Assembly: GCF_016804325.1 (NCBI RefSeq)
Contig: NZ_CP043627.1
Location: forward strand, 2,989,001 to 3,053,000
Reading direction: 5' to 3'
Origin: Methylobacterium aquaticum
GTDB taxonomy: Bacteria > Pseudomonadota > Alphaproteobacteria > Rhizobiales > Beijerinckiaceae
Length of the DNA stretch: 64,000 nt
Shown here: piece by piece, positions 52,636-62,264 of the stretch
Layout: each line of letters opens with the position of its first letter
Position numbering within the stretch: position 1 is the first letter of the stretch
Made by a program: the position numbers and the translations under genes
Notes under the pieces: model-generated
The model's database searches: none
Told to the model about the DNA's origin: nothing
The model's input: the letters and a program-made list of their open reading frames with translations, nothing else

Positions 52636-52784
52636 CCCCTCTCCCGTGTGGGAGAGGGGTAGGGGTGAGGGTGCTACGGTTCTGGATCGAGCACTCAGCG
52701 TTGAGCTGCCAGCACGACGTTCAATGTTTGATCCTGAAGCGTGTCACCCTCACCCCCGGCCCCTCTCCCACACGGGAGAGGGGG
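52636..52784. repeat. Palindromic intergenic repeat between mmsA and the acyl-CoA dehydrogenase
   Basis: Arms CCCTCTCCCGTGTGGGAGAG (left) and CTCTCCCACACGGGAGAGGG (right), with inner arms GGGGTGAGGGTG/CACCCTCACCCC. Each end is itself a short hairpin. It resembles the family C elements in base pattern but not in exact sequence. It could lower read-through from mmsA into the next gene. Confidence 0.85.
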
Positions 52785-52789
52785 AAGTG

Positions 52790-54289
52790 CTACTGCATCA
52801 CCGGCATCGAGAACTGCGCGCCTTCCTTCACCCCCGACGGCCAGCGCTGGGTGACCGTCTTGGTCTTGGTGTAGAAGCGCACCGCGTCCGGCCCGTGCTG
52901 GTTGAGGTCGCCGAAGCCCGAGCGCTTCCAGCCGCCGAAGGTGTAGTAGGCCAGCGGCACCGGGATCGGCACGTTGATGCCGACCATGCCGACCTGGACC
53001 TTGGCGGCGAAGTCGCGGGCGGCGTCGCCGTCGCGGGTGAAGATCGCGACGCCGTTGCCGTATTCGTGCTCGTTGGGGAGCCGCAGCGCCTCGGCATAGT
53101 CCTTGGCCCGCACCACCGACAGCACGGGGCCGAAGATCTCTTCCTTGTAGATCCGCATCTCCGGCGTCACGTGGTCGAACAGGCAGCCGCCCATGTAGAA
53201 GCCGTTCTCGTAGCCCTGCATCTTGAAGGCCCGGCCGTCGACCGCGAGCTTGGCGCCCTCGTTCACGCCGATCTCGACGTAGTTGCGCACCCGCTCCAGC
53301 GCCGCCTTGGTCACCAGCGGGCCGTAATCGGCGCTCGGATCCGTGGACGGGCCGATCTTCAGGCTCTCGACCCGCGGGATCAGCTTGCTCATCAGGGCGT
53401 CGGCGGTCTTCTCGCCGACCGGCACCGCCACCGAGACCGCCATGCAGCGCTCGCCGGCCGAGCCGAAGCCGGCACCCATCAGGGCGTCGACCGCCTGGTC
53501 CATGTCGGCGTCCGGCATGATGATCATGTGGTTCTTGGCGCCGCCGAAGCACTGGGCGCGCTTGCCGGTCGCGGTCGCCCGGGCATAGACGTACTGGGCG
53601 ATGTCGGAGGAGCCGACGAAGCCGACCGCCTGGATGATGTCGTCGTCGAGGATCGCGTCCACGGCCTCCTTGTCGCCGTTGACGACGTTGAGGATGCCGG
53701 CCGGCAGGCCCGCCTCGATCATCAGCTCGGCGAGCCGCATCGGCACGCCCGGATCGCGCTCCGAGGGCTTCAGGATGAAGGCGTTGCCGCAGGCGATGGC
53801 GGGCGCGAACTTCCACATCGGGATCATGGCGGGGAAGTTGAACGGCGTGATGCCGGCGACGACCCCGAGCGGCTGGCGCATCGAGTAGATGTCGATGCCC
53901 GGGCCCGCCCCTTCCGTGTACTCGCCCTTCTGGAGGTGCGGGATGCCGCAGGCGAACTCCACCACCTCGACGCCGCGCTGGATGTCGCCCTTGGCGTCGG
54001 GAATGGTCTTGCCGTGCTCGCGGGCGAGCAGGTCGGCGAGGCTGTCCATCTCGCGGGCGATGAGGTCGAGGAAGCGCATCATCACCCGCGCGCGGCGCTG
54101 CGGGTTGGTAGCGGCCCACGCCACCTGCGCCTTGGCGGCATTCTCGATGGCCGCGCGCATCTCGGCCTGGCTCGCCAGAGCCAGCCGCCCGATCACCTCG
54201 CCGGTCATCGGCTGGTAGATGTCGGAATACCGGCCCGAGCGGCCGGGAACGTGCTCGCCGCCGATGAAGTGCCCGACTTCGCGCGCCAT
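52790..54289 (-). CDS. mmsA: Methylmalonate-semialdehyde dehydrogenase (CoA-acylating)
   Basis: 499 residues. It converts methylmalonate semialdehyde to propionyl-CoA in valine (and thymine) breakdown, and malonate semialdehyde to acetyl-CoA. The aldehyde dehydrogenase fold shows ITPFNFPAMIPMWKFAPA, FILKPSERDPGVP, VGSSDIAQYVY and the catalytic Cys282 in SAGERCMAVSVAV. MmsA enzymes lack the general-base glutamate found in hydrolytic relatives. The ATG at 54289 starts the conserved N-terminus (REVGHFIGGEHVPG). It is divergent from a LysR gene 93 bases away, its likely regulator. Confidence 0.95.
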   Translation of the reverse strand: MAREVGHFIGGEHVPGRSGRYSDIYQPMTGEVIGRLALASQAEMRAAIENAAKAQVAWAATNPQRRARVMMRFLDLIAREMDSLADLLAREHGKTIPDAKGDIQRGVEVVEFACGIPHLQKGEYTEGAGPGIDIYSMRQPLGVVAGITPFNFPAMIPMWKFAPAIACGNAFILKPSERDPGVPMRLAELMIEAGLPAGILNVVNGDKEAVDAILDDDIIQAVGFVGSSDIAQYVYARATATGKRAQCFGGAKNHMIIMPDADMDQAVDALMGAGFGSAGERCMAVSVAVPVGEKTADALMSKLIPRVESLKIGPSTDPSADYGPLVTKAALERVRNYVEIGVNEGAKLAVDGRAFKMQGYENGFYMGGCLFDHVTPEMRIYKEEIFGPVLSVVRAKDYAEALRLPNEHEYGNGVAIFTRDGDAARDFAAKVQVGMVGINVPIPVPLAYYTFGGWKRSGFGDLNQHGPDAVRFYTKTKTVTQRWPSGVKEGAQFSMPVMQ

Positions 54290-54382
54290 TGGGGATCCTC
54301 CCTGGATCGATCGTGTTCGGGCTACCTTGCCCTGGCGATCCCCATAGCGGAAGGGGCGTGGGAGCGGAACGGGTGTGCGCGG

Positions 54383-55318
54383 ATGCGGGAACCGGCGGGC
54401 GGCGCGAAAGCCGATGCCAAGGGCGACATGTGGGACGATTACCGCTTCGTGCTGGCGGTGCATCGCGCCGGCACGGTCTCGGCGGCGGCGCGCCGGCTCG
54501 GGGTCGACCACGCCACGGTGATCCGGCGGATCGACCGGCTGGAGCGGCGCTTGAGCGAAAAGCTCTTCCACCGCCGGGCCTCCGGCTACACCGCGACGCA
54601 GGCCGGCCTCGCACTGGTGGCGACGGCGGATGCGGTCGAATCGGCGATCATCCACGGCGAGGCGGCGATCGGCGGGGCGGCGTCGCGGCTCGTCGGCACG
54701 GTGCGGATCGGCGCGCCGGACGGTTTCGGCAGTGCGTTCCTGGCGCCCCGCCTGACCGCGCTGGTCGAGCGCCACCCGGATCTCGACATCGAGCTGGTGG
54801 CCACCGCCCGGCTGTTCAGCCTGTCGAAGCGCGAGGCCGACATCGCCATCGGGTTGAGCCTGCCGCCGGAGGGCCGCATCGTCGGGCGCAAGCTCACCGA
54901 CTACGCCCTCAAGCTCTACGCCGCCCCCGCCTACCTGGCCGGCCACCCGCCGATCCGGGCGCGCCGCGACCTCCAGGGCCACCGCTTCATCGGCTATATC
55001 GACGAACTGCTCTACTCGCCGGAACTCGACTACCTGCATCAGGTCGCGCCCGGGGCGAGCGCGCGCCTGCGCAGCGCCAACCTCAATGCCCAGCTCCAGG
55101 CGACGGTGGCGGGGTTGGGGATCGCGGTGCTGCCCTGCTTCATGGCCGCCGGACGCCCGGACCTGACCTGCGTGCTGCCGGACGCGGTGACGCTGACCCG
55201 CAGCTTCTGGCTGATGATGCATGCCGACAGCCGCGACCTCGCCCGCATCCGCGCGGTGGCCGAGCACATCTATGCGGTCGTCGAGGGGGAGCGGGCCTTG
55301 TTCGCGGCGGAGGGGTGA
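54383..55318 (+). CDS. LysR family transcriptional regulator
   Basis: 311 residues; an ATG 15 codons further in (54428) is an equally good start since the helix-turn-helix begins right after it. The DNA-binding domain is clear (FVLAVHRAGTVSAAARRLGVDHATVIRRIDRLE), followed by the periplasmic-binding-protein-like effector domain (VRIGAPDGFGSAFLAP, READIAIGL, TVAGLGIAVLP). It is divergently arranged with mmsA, the usual LysR layout, so it probably senses a valine-pathway intermediate and controls mmsA. The 93-base gap should hold its operator; no T-N11-A box was identified with confidence. Confidence 0.88.
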   Translation: MREPAGGAKADAKGDMWDDYRFVLAVHRAGTVSAAARRLGVDHATVIRRIDRLERRLSEKLFHRRASGYTATQAGLALVATADAVESAIIHGEAAIGGAASRLVGTVRIGAPDGFGSAFLAPRLTALVERHPDLDIELVATARLFSLSKREADIAIGLSLPPEGRIVGRKLTDYALKLYAAPAYLAGHPPIRARRDLQGHRFIGYIDELLYSPELDYLHQVAPGASARLRSANLNAQLQATVAGLGIAVLPCFMAAGRPDLTCVLPDAVTLTRSFWLMMHADSRDLARIRAVAEHIYAVVEGERALFAAEG

Positions 55319-55466
55319 GGCGGGGATCCACGGCGCCGGGCGCGCGATGTCCGGCCGGGCCGCATCAGGCCGGGGGCATTCCGGCGGCCCCCATGATGGT
55401 GTAGCGCCTGTCCGCACCTTGCCGGACCAAGCCCGGCACGCCGGCATCGCAGACGAGAGCCCGACC

Positions 55467-55889
55467 ATGACGCCGACCATCCGCATGATCGAGGATGCCG
55501 ACGTGCCGGCTTTGATCGCCCTGTGGCACGAGGCCGGGGTGGCGCGGCCGTGGAACGACCCGGCCACCGACATCGCCTTCGCCCGGCGCGGCCCCCACGG
55601 CACCGTGCTGGTGGCGGAGGTCGAGGGCCGAATCGTCGCGAGCGCGATGGCCGGCGAGGACGGGCACCGGGGCTGGCTCTACTACGTCGCGGTGGCGCCC
55701 GACCGGCAGGGCACCGGGCTCGGGCGGCTTATGGTCGAGGCGGGGGAGGCCTGGCTCGCGGCGCGGGGCGTGTGGAAGGTGCAGCTGCTGGTGCGCCGGG
55801 AGAACGAGGGCGTCCTCGGCTTCTACGACCACCTCGGCTATCGCGATACCAACGCGGTCTGCCTGCAGAAGGTGATCGCGCAGGGGTGA
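55467..55889 (+). CDS. GNAT family N-acetyltransferase
   Basis: 140 residues, close to E. coli YpeA (141). The acetyl-CoA-binding motif A is YYVAVAPDRQGTGLGRLMVEAGEAWL, with the R/Q-x-x-G-x-G pattern. The C-terminal part NEGVLGFYDHLGYRDTNAVCLQKVI matches the YpeA-like subgroup. It transfers an acetyl group to an unknown amine. It stands alone, 148 bases after the LysR gene, and converges on the MFS gene. Confidence 0.88.
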   Translation: MTPTIRMIEDADVPALIALWHEAGVARPWNDPATDIAFARRGPHGTVLVAEVEGRIVASAMAGEDGHRGWLYYVAVAPDRQGTGLGRLMVEAGEAWLAARGVWKVQLLVRRENEGVLGFYDHLGYRDTNAVCLQKVIAQG

Positions 55890-55908
55890 GGCGGCCGGCG
55901 CCTGCTTC

Positions 55909-57126
55909 TCAGATCCGCACCGTCCGGTCCCGCGCGGCGAGCCATCCGAAGCTCGCCGCCGCGAGGCACAAGCCGGCATAGAGCGCCGCCGGCAGGCCCC
56001 AGCCGCCGCTGAGATCGTGCGCGATGCCGACGAGGAACGGTCCCAGCGCCGCGCCGCAATAGCCGACGCCCTGCGCCATGGCGGAGAGCTCGGCGGCGGC
56101 GCGCGGATCGCCGGCCCGCAGCACGATCAGCGTCAGGGCGAGGCCGAAGCAGCCGCCGAGGCCGAGACCCAGCAGCAGCGCGAAGCCCCAGGCGAAGGCG
56201 AGCGGCCCGGCGAGCAGCCCGGTGAAGCCGACGAGCGGCAGGCTGACGACGAGGATCACCCAGGGCCGCTGGTCCGGCCGGCGGGCGGCGAGCGTCGGCA
56301 CCAGCAGCGCGAGCGCGCCCTGCGCCAGCGCCGAGACCGAGGCGACGAGGCCGGCTGCCACGATGTCGAAGCCCCGGTCGACCAGGGCGGCGGGCAGCCA
56401 GCCGAACACGATGTAGGCGAGCGACGATTGCAGGCCCATGAAGGCGGTGACCTGCCAGGCCAGCGGGTCGCGCCACAGCCGGCCGGACGGGCGCGGGCCC
56501 GCCGCCGCCATCGGCCGGCCGCGCACGAAGGGCAGCCACAAGGCGGCGGCCACGAGGGCGGGCGCGGCCCACAGCATCAGGGCGCCTTCCCAGCCGAGGC
56601 CCAGCGCGTGGCGCGCCGGCACGGTGAAGCCGGCCCCGGCGGCGGCGCCGAGGCAGAGGAGCGCGGTGTAGAGGCCGGTCATCAGGCCGGCCCGGTCGGG
56701 AAAGTCGCGCTTGACGATGCCGGGCAGGATCACCCCGACGATCCCGATCGCCGCCGCGGCGACCACCGAGCCGAGGAACAGCAGCGGCAGGCCGCCGAGA
56801 CCGCGCAAGGCCAGGCCCAGAGCCAGCACGACCAGGGCCGCCAGCACCCCGGCATCCGGCCCGATGCGCCGTACCAGCACCGGCGCGAGGCGACCGAACA
56901 CGCCCAGGCACAGGACCGGCAGGGTGACGAGGGCGCCTGCCCAGGCGCCGGACAGGCCGGTCTCCGCCCGGATGCCCGGCAGGAGCGGGCCGATGCTCGA
57001 CAGGGCGGGCCGGAGGTTGAAGGCCACCAGCATCAGCCCGAGGCCGATCAGGACCGGATGGAAGCCGGCCCCCGCCCTCCCCGGCCGCGCGGTCTCGGAT
57101 TCGGGCTCCCGTTCGATGGTCCGCAC
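55909..57126 (-). CDS. MFS transporter, CynX/NimT type
   Basis: 405 residues with twelve predicted membrane helices in two halves. The opening after the short N-tail is the CynX-type LMLVAFNLRPALSSIGPLLPGI, followed by TGLSGAWAGALVTLPVLCLG; the second half begins after the loop near residue 200 (GRLWRDPLAWQVTAFMGLQSSLAYIVFGWLP). Relatives include the cyanate transporter CynX and 2-nitroimidazole transporter NimT; the substrate here is unknown. It sits where metK is often found after the XRE gene in related genomes. Confidence 0.87.
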   Translation of the reverse strand: MRTIEREPESETARPGRAGAGFHPVLIGLGLMLVAFNLRPALSSIGPLLPGIRAETGLSGAWAGALVTLPVLCLGVFGRLAPVLVRRIGPDAGVLAALVVLALGLALRGLGGLPLLFLGSVVAAAAIGIVGVILPGIVKRDFPDRAGLMTGLYTALLCLGAAAGAGFTVPARHALGLGWEGALMLWAAPALVAAALWLPFVRGRPMAAAGPRPSGRLWRDPLAWQVTAFMGLQSSLAYIVFGWLPAALVDRGFDIVAAGLVASVSALAQGALALLVPTLAARRPDQRPWVILVVSLPLVGFTGLLAGPLAFAWGFALLLGLGLGGCFGLALTLIVLRAGDPRAAAELSAMAQGVGYCGAALGPFLVGIAHDLSGGWGLPAALYAGLCLAAASFGWLAARDRTVRI

Positions 57127-57260
57127 GATCGTCCTCCCTGTCGCGCCTTAAGCACGCCGTGGGGCGCGGTCGCGTTCGGGAGGGTCATACCGTCATGGCG
57201 GCCGCGTGAGCACCGAAACCTTTGCAACCCCGGTCACCCAAGGGTCGGCGGACGGGATCG

Positions 57261-57689
57261 TCACTCCGGCGCGTCGGGCGAGGCCGGGGCGGAACTGGTG
57301 CCGATCGCCTCGACGAGGCTGATGATCCGCCGGCGCAGCTGGTTGTCGCCGATGCGCTGGAAGGCGCGCACCAGTTGCAGGTCCTGGCTGGTCCAGAACA
57401 CGTCGTGGGGGCCCGCTTCGACGGCATTCTCCGGCGCGTCGTCGCTGCGCGTGCCGTCCTGGCGCGGCGCGCCTTCGTAGAAGAAGCTGACCGGCACGCC
57501 CAGCATGTCGGCGATCTGGCGCAGCCGGCTGGCGCTGATCCGGTTGGCGCCCTTCTCGTATTTCTGGATCTGCTGGAAGGTCACGCCGAGGGCGTCGCCC
57601 AGCTTCTCCTGGCTCACGCCGACCAGAAGCCGCCTGACGCGGACACGATGCCCGACATGACGATCGACCGGGTCCGGTGCCTTTTTCAC
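57261..57689 (-). CDS. XRE family transcriptional regulator
   Basis: 142 residues from a GTG at 57689 that overlaps the lnt stop (GTGA), which settles the start. The N-terminal helix-turn-helix is VGHRVRVRRLLVGVSQEKLGDALG with TFQQIQKYEKGANRISASRL. The C-terminal half (QDLQLVRAFQRIGDNQLRRRIISLVEAI) is the conserved tail of the short rhizobial XRE regulator family linked to lnt/corC. The target genes are not known. The position directly after lnt is conserved in Rhizobiales. Confidence 0.9.
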   Translation of the reverse strand: MKKAPDPVDRHVGHRVRVRRLLVGVSQEKLGDALGVTFQQIQKYEKGANRISASRLRQIADMLGVPVSFFYEGAPRQDGTRSDDAPENAVEAGPHDVFWTSQDLQLVRAFQRIGDNQLRRRIISLVEAIGTSSAPASPDAPE

Positions 57690-59385
57690 ATCGACGCTCC
57701 GCGGGGCGGTGACGGCGCGCGACGACGGCGCGCCACGAGGGCCAGTACCCCGCACCCTAGAAGCATCAGGATGAAAAGAACATCGCCGAAACGTACGTAT
57801 GCCGGACTTTCCCTAAGGTTTCTCGGAAGGTTGCGATCGAGGACGCCCTCGGTGCCGACCGACAACATCCCGGTCACCCTTCCGTAAGGATCGACCACGG
57901 CGCTGATTCCGGTGTTCGCGGCGCGCACGAGAGGAATTCCCTCCTCTACTGCGCGCAGGCGGGCCTGGGCGAAATGCTGGCGCGGGCCGGGCGTGTCGCC
58001 GAACCAGCCGTCGTTGGTGACGTTGAGGAGCAGGCCGGGACGCTCCCGGTGCGAGGCGACGGCGCCGGGAAAGATCGCCTCGTAGCAGATCGAGGGCGCC
58101 ACCGGCGGCAGGCCCGGCACTGCGAGCGGCGTCCGCTCATGCGCCTCGCCTGCGGTGAAGCCCCCCGGCACGGCGACGAACTGCTTGAGACCGAGCGCGC
58201 GCAGCAGGCTGTCCACCGGCCCCGGCAGGTATTCGCCGAAGGGCACGAGGTGGAGCTTGTCGTAGCGGCCGCCCGTGAGGCCGTCCTGCCCGATCATCAG
58301 GATCGAGTTGTAGAAATGCAGCCGCTCGCCGGGCAGGGGCTCGTCGGCCCGCGCCGCGCCGGTGACGAGCAGCGTGCCGGGGGCAGCGCGGTGCCGATCC
58401 GCCGCAGGGCCTGGGGATCGCGCTGGATCAGGAACGGGAACGAGGATTCCGGCCAGATCAGGTGGGTGACATCGCGCAGGCCCTGGCGGTCCGGCGCGGT
58501 GGCGCTGTCGCTCAGGCCCAGGTAGCGCTCCAGGATGCCCTCGCGGTTGCGCGGGTTGAAGCGGGCATCCTGCGGGATGGCGGCCTGGACGAGGCGCAGG
58601 CGCACGCCCGGCACCTCGGGCATCGGGCCCGACGGTATCCGCAGCGCCCCGCCGGCGGCGAGGCCGGCGAGCAGCAGGATGGCGGCGGCGGGCGGTCCGA
58701 GCCGCCGCGAGGCATCACCGGCATCCGCGAGCGTGGCGGGTGCGGCGCAGGCCAGGACCGCCAGCACGGTCAGCCCGTAGAGGCCGACGACCGAGGCCGC
58801 CTGCATCAGCCAGAGATTCTGGCCCAGCGCCATCCCCAGCGTGTTCCAGGGAAAGCCGGTGAACAGGTGCCCGCGCAGCCACTCGGCGGCGGAGACCCCG
58901 AAGGCGAGCGCGGCGATGCGGCCGGGGCCCGGGGACCACAGCAGCCGGGCGGCGGCGAATCCCGCGCCGTAGAACAGGCCGAGCGCCGCCGGCAGGCCGA
59001 GCACGCCGAGCGGCATCAGGTAGGCGAACTGGTCGGCCTCGACCAGGAAGGCGGCCCCGAGCCACCACAGGCCGGCGGTGAGGTAGCCGAAGCCCCAGGC
59101 CCAGCCGATCAGCCCGGCGGAGAGCGCCGTGCCGGCGCGCCGGCCGAGGCGCGAGGAGGCGGTGGCCGCCCCGTCGAGCAGCCAGACCGCCGGCACCAGG
59201 GCGACGCAGAGGGCGGGCAGGAACCCGAAGGGCGGCATCGCCAGGGCGCCGCAGGCACCGGCGAGCCAGGCGAGCGCCAGCCTCGTCCAGCCGGAGGTCA
59301 GGGCGATGCGGTGGGCGAGGGTTGCGAGGCCGAAGGGCGCCGCCGGGGCGGCCGGCGCCGCCCCGTTCGTGTCGATGTCGTGCAT
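57686..59385 (-). pseudogene. lnt: Apolipoprotein N-acyltransferase, frameshifted by one missing base
   Basis: Lnt adds the third acyl chain to outer-membrane lipoproteins. The first frame (from 59385) covers the membrane helices and the start of the nitrilase domain, with the catalytic Glu in THLIWPESSFPF. It derails after IGTALPP into a chance tail ending near 58297. The rest (TLLVTGAARADEPLPGERLH, the catalytic Lys region GRYDKLHLVPFGEYLP and the catalytic Cys in SICYEAIFPG) follows in the next frame to the stop at 57686. One extra base in the run of five G at 58379-58383 (plus strand) gives an intact 566-residue enzyme with all three catalytic residues. Probably an assembly error. Confidence 0.88.
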
Positions 59386-59541
59386 GGGTGGGCTCGCGGG
59401 GCGGCGCTCGGGCGGAGAGGCGTCGGGCCTCTCTGCGCGTTGTCCTGTCGTAGCATCATTCCGCGCGCCGGACCGGCCGCCGCTTCGGCACCGGCCGCAA
59501 GGCAGCCGGTGGCTTGAGGCATGGGAGCGCCGCGGGACGGA

Positions 59542-60582
59542 TCAGGCGGCGGTCTCTGTCCGCAGGCGGGTCTCGCTCTGGGGCGGCGGCAGGGCCAGCG
59601 GCGTCTCCGGTCCTTCGAGCCGGGCGAATCCGCGATGCATGCGCAGGCGCTTGATCCGCCGCGGATCGGCATCCAGCACCTCGACCTCGAAGTTGCCCGG
59701 CACGGCGATGACCTCGCCCCGCGCGGGCACGCGGCCCGCCAGGGTGACGATCAGGCCGCCGAGGGTGTCGACCTCCTCGGCCGCCTCCCCCACCGCCGCG
59801 GCGAGATCGACCCCGGTCGCCTCGGCGACGTCGTCGAGGCTGGCGCGGGCATCGGCGACGAAGATCTCGCTCTCGCCGTCGACCTTGAGGACCCGGTGGG
59901 TCTCGGTCACGTCGTGCTCGTCCTCGATGTCGCCGACCACGACCTCGATCAGGTCCTCGATCGAGATCAGGCCGTCGGTGCCGCCATACTCGTCGATGAC
60001 CAGCGCCATGTGGGTGCGGCTGGCCTGCATCCGGGCGAGCAGGTCGATCGCCGGCATCGAGGGCGGCACGAACAGGACCGGCCGCAGGATGCGGGTGGTG
60101 GCGAGCGTCGCCGCGAGGTCGACCCCGGACAGGTCGGGCAGGCGGTCGCCATCGGCTTCCGCCCGGCTCGCCATGTAGTCGACGAAGTCGCGGATGTGGA
60201 CCATGCCGCGGGGGTCGTCCAGGCTCTCGCCGTAGACCGGCAGGCGGGAATGGCCGGCGCTGCGGAAGACCTTGAGCAGGGCGCCGAGCGCGGTGTCGAT
60301 CGAGACCGCCACCACGTCGGCCCGGGGGATCATCACGTCGTCGACCCGCACCCGGTGGAGGCTCAGCACGTTCTTGAGCATCGCCTGCTCGACGGCTGAG
60401 ACCGGGTGGTCGCCGTTCTGCACCTCGGCGAGGGCGTCCGAGAGGCCGTCGCGCTGGGCATCGCGCGTCTTCAGGTGGAAGATGCTGAGGAGGCGGTCAT
60501 ACCAGGGTTCGCGCCCCGGACTGTCGTCCTCCGGGATCGCCTGCGCGGTCGCGGCGGCGCTGCGACTTCGATCGTTGCTCAT
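59542..60582 (-). CDS. CorC/HlyC family CBS-domain protein
   Basis: 346 residues. Two CBS domains at about residues 75-205 (VDDVMIPRADVVAVSIDTAL, then VLFVPPSMPAIDLLARMQAS with YGGTDGLISIEDLIEVVVGD) are followed by the transporter-associated CorC_HlyC domain (GGLIVTLAGRVPARGEVIAV). No DUF21 membrane domain precedes them, so it is the soluble CorC form, involved in magnesium/cobalt homeostasis. It lies between ybeY and lnt in the conserved block, 156 bases before lnt. The start at 60582 gives the usual N-tail. Confidence 0.92.
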   Translation of the reverse strand: MSNDRSRSAAATAQAIPEDDSPGREPWYDRLLSIFHLKTRDAQRDGLSDALAEVQNGDHPVSAVEQAMLKNVLSLHRVRVDDVMIPRADVVAVSIDTALGALLKVFRSAGHSRLPVYGESLDDPRGMVHIRDFVDYMASRAEADGDRLPDLSGVDLAATLATTRILRPVLFVPPSMPAIDLLARMQASRTHMALVIDEYGGTDGLISIEDLIEVVVGDIEDEHDVTETHRVLKVDGESEIFVADARASLDDVAEATGVDLAAAVGEAAEEVDTLGGLIVTLAGRVPARGEVIAVPGNFEVEVLDADPRRIKRLRMHRGFARLEGPETPLALPPPQSETRLRTETAA

Positions 60583-60615
60583 GTCTCTCGCGTCTGGGGT
60601 GAGGGCGTCCGCGGT

Positions 60616-61125
60616 TCAACCCGCCACGTCGCCATACGGGTCCGGCACGCCGAGGCGCCGCAGGGCCGCGACCTCCAACGCCTCCATGGCGTCGGCCTCG
60701 GCATCGCCGAGCTCGTGGTCGTGACCGAGGAGGTGCAGCGTGCCATGGACCACGAGATGGGCGAGGTGGTGATCGAGGGGCTTGGACTGCTCGCCACTCT
60801 CGCGCAGCATTGTGTCATACGCAAGAACCACGTCGCCCAGCAGGCGCGGGCCGCCGCCATGCGGCTGCTCGTTGGGGAAGGACAGCACGTTGGTCGGCTT
60901 GTCCTTGCCCCGCCAAGTGCGGTTCAGCTCCTGCACCGCGGGATCGTCGGTCAGCACGATGCTGATCTCGATCGGGCCGTCCGGCGGCACGATGGCGAGC
61001 GCCGCCTCGACCGCGCGGGCGACGAACCCGTCGAGGTCGGGCGCGACGCCCTCCCAGCGCTCGTCCTCGACCGCCACGTCGATCTCGTTCTCTTGCTCGT
61101 TCTCGTCGATGTCGTGCTCGGTCAC
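60616..61125 (-). CDS. ybeY: Endoribonuclease YbeY (rRNA maturation factor)
   Basis: 169 residues. Zinc-dependent single-strand RNase needed for 16S rRNA 3'-end maturation and ribosome quality control. The zinc motif is HLVVHGTLHLLGHDH (H-G-x-L-H-L-x-G-x-D-H) near residues 125-140; LNRTWRGKDKPTNVLSFPN is the other signature. Its ATG overlaps the phoH stop (ATGA at 61122-61125), so the two are translationally coupled. Confidence 0.95.
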   Translation of the reverse strand: MTEHDIDENEQENEIDVAVEDERWEGVAPDLDGFVARAVEAALAIVPPDGPIEISIVLTDDPAVQELNRTWRGKDKPTNVLSFPNEQPHGGGPRLLGDVVLAYDTMLRESGEQSKPLDHHLAHLVVHGTLHLLGHDHELGDAEADAMEALEVAALRRLGVPDPYGDVAG

Positions 61126-62264
61126 GGCTGGGGCCCCCGGCGCTGCGGGAACGGACGCTGCGGCGTCTCGTCCGGATGTTCCCGCGCATCGGTCTCGTAG
61201 GCCGTGACGATCCGGCGCACCAGGTCGTGGCGCACCACGTCGACGTCGCGGAACGTGACCCGCCCGACGCCCTCGACGCCGTCGAGGATCCGTACCGCCT
61301 CGACGAGGCCGGATTTCTGGCCCGGCGGCAGGTCGATCTGGCTCGGATCGCCGGTGACGATCATCCGGGAATTCTCACCGAGCCGGGTCAGGAACATCTT
61401 CATCTGCATCGAGGTGGTGTTCTGCGCCTCGTCGAGGAGCACCACCGCGTTGGTGAGCGTGCGCCCGCGCATGAAGGCGAGCGGCGCGATCTCGATCATG
61501 CCGGTCTGGAGGCCGCGATCGACGTGGCGCGCCTCCATGAAGTCGTAGAGGGCGTCGTAGATCGGGCGCAGATAGGGATCGACCTTCTCGCGCATGTCGC
61601 CGGGCAGGAAGCCCAGCCGCTCGCCGGCCTCGACCGCCGGGCGCGACAGGATCAGCCGCTCGGCATGGCCCTGTTCGAGCAGCGAGACGGCGTAGCCCAC
61701 CGCGAGCCAGGTCTTGCCGGTGCCGGCGGGGCCTTCCGCGAAGACGAGCTCGTGGGCGCGCAACGCCTTGATGTAGGCGTCCTGCGCCGCATTGCGGGCC
61801 CGCACGCCGCCGCGGCGGCGCGTGGCGATCTGGTCGAAGGACGGGCGCTCGCCGTTGGCCGGGGCCTCGGCCGGCGAGAACAGGTTGCCCTGGAGCGAGG
61901 ATTCCTGGATCACCCCGTCGACGTCGCCGAGCGTCAGCGGTACCCCGCCGCCGTCGCGGACGCGGGCATAGAGCAGTTCGAGCACGCGCCGCGCCCGCTC
62001 GGTCGAATCGGGCGGGCCCTTGACCACGACGTGGTTGCCGAGCGCGGTCGCTACCACGCCGAGGCGCCGCTCCAGATGGGCGACGTTCTGGTCGTACTGG
62101 CCGAAGACCAGGCTCGCCAGGCGGTTGTCGTCGAAGGTGAGGGCGATCTCCGCCGCCTCGCTCAGGCCCGCCACCGCCCGCGGGGCGAGTTCCCGCTCGC
62201 GCGCGGGCTCACGCCCCCTCGGGCCGCGCCCGCCCTCTCCCATCGCCATCCTGTCGTTCCTCAC
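61122..62264 (-). CDS. phoH: PhoH-like ATPase
   Basis: 380 residues. The P-loop NTPase core has Walker [17 protein letters not shown] and Walker [15 protein letters not shown] ([20 protein letters not shown]), then [21 protein letters not shown]. An N-terminal KH-like segment precedes it ([21 protein letters not shown]). PhoH proteins are cytosolic ATPases linked to RNA metabolism and, in this cluster, to YbeY. The C-terminal tail is Arg/Pro-rich. The ATG overlaps the miaB stop; an alternative ATG lies six codons in. Confidence 0.93.
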   Translation of the reverse strand: MRNDRMAMGEGGRGPRGREPARERELAPRAVAGLSEAAEIALTFDDNRLASLVFGQYDQNVAHLERRLGVVATALGNHVVVKGPPDSTERARRVLELLYARVRDGGGVPLTLGDVDGVIQESSLQGNLFSPAEAPANGERPSFDQIATRRRGGVRARNAAQDAYIKALRAHELVFAEGPAGTGKTWLAVGYAVSLLEQGHAERLILSRPAVEAGERLGFLPGDMREKVDPYLRPIYDALYDFMEARHVDRGLQTGMIEIAPLAFMRGRTLTNAVVLLDEAQNTTSMQMKMFLTRLGENSRMIVTGDPSQIDLPPGQKSGLVEAVRILDGVEGVGRVTFRDVDVVRHDLVRRIVTAYETDAREHPDETPQRPFPQRRGPQP

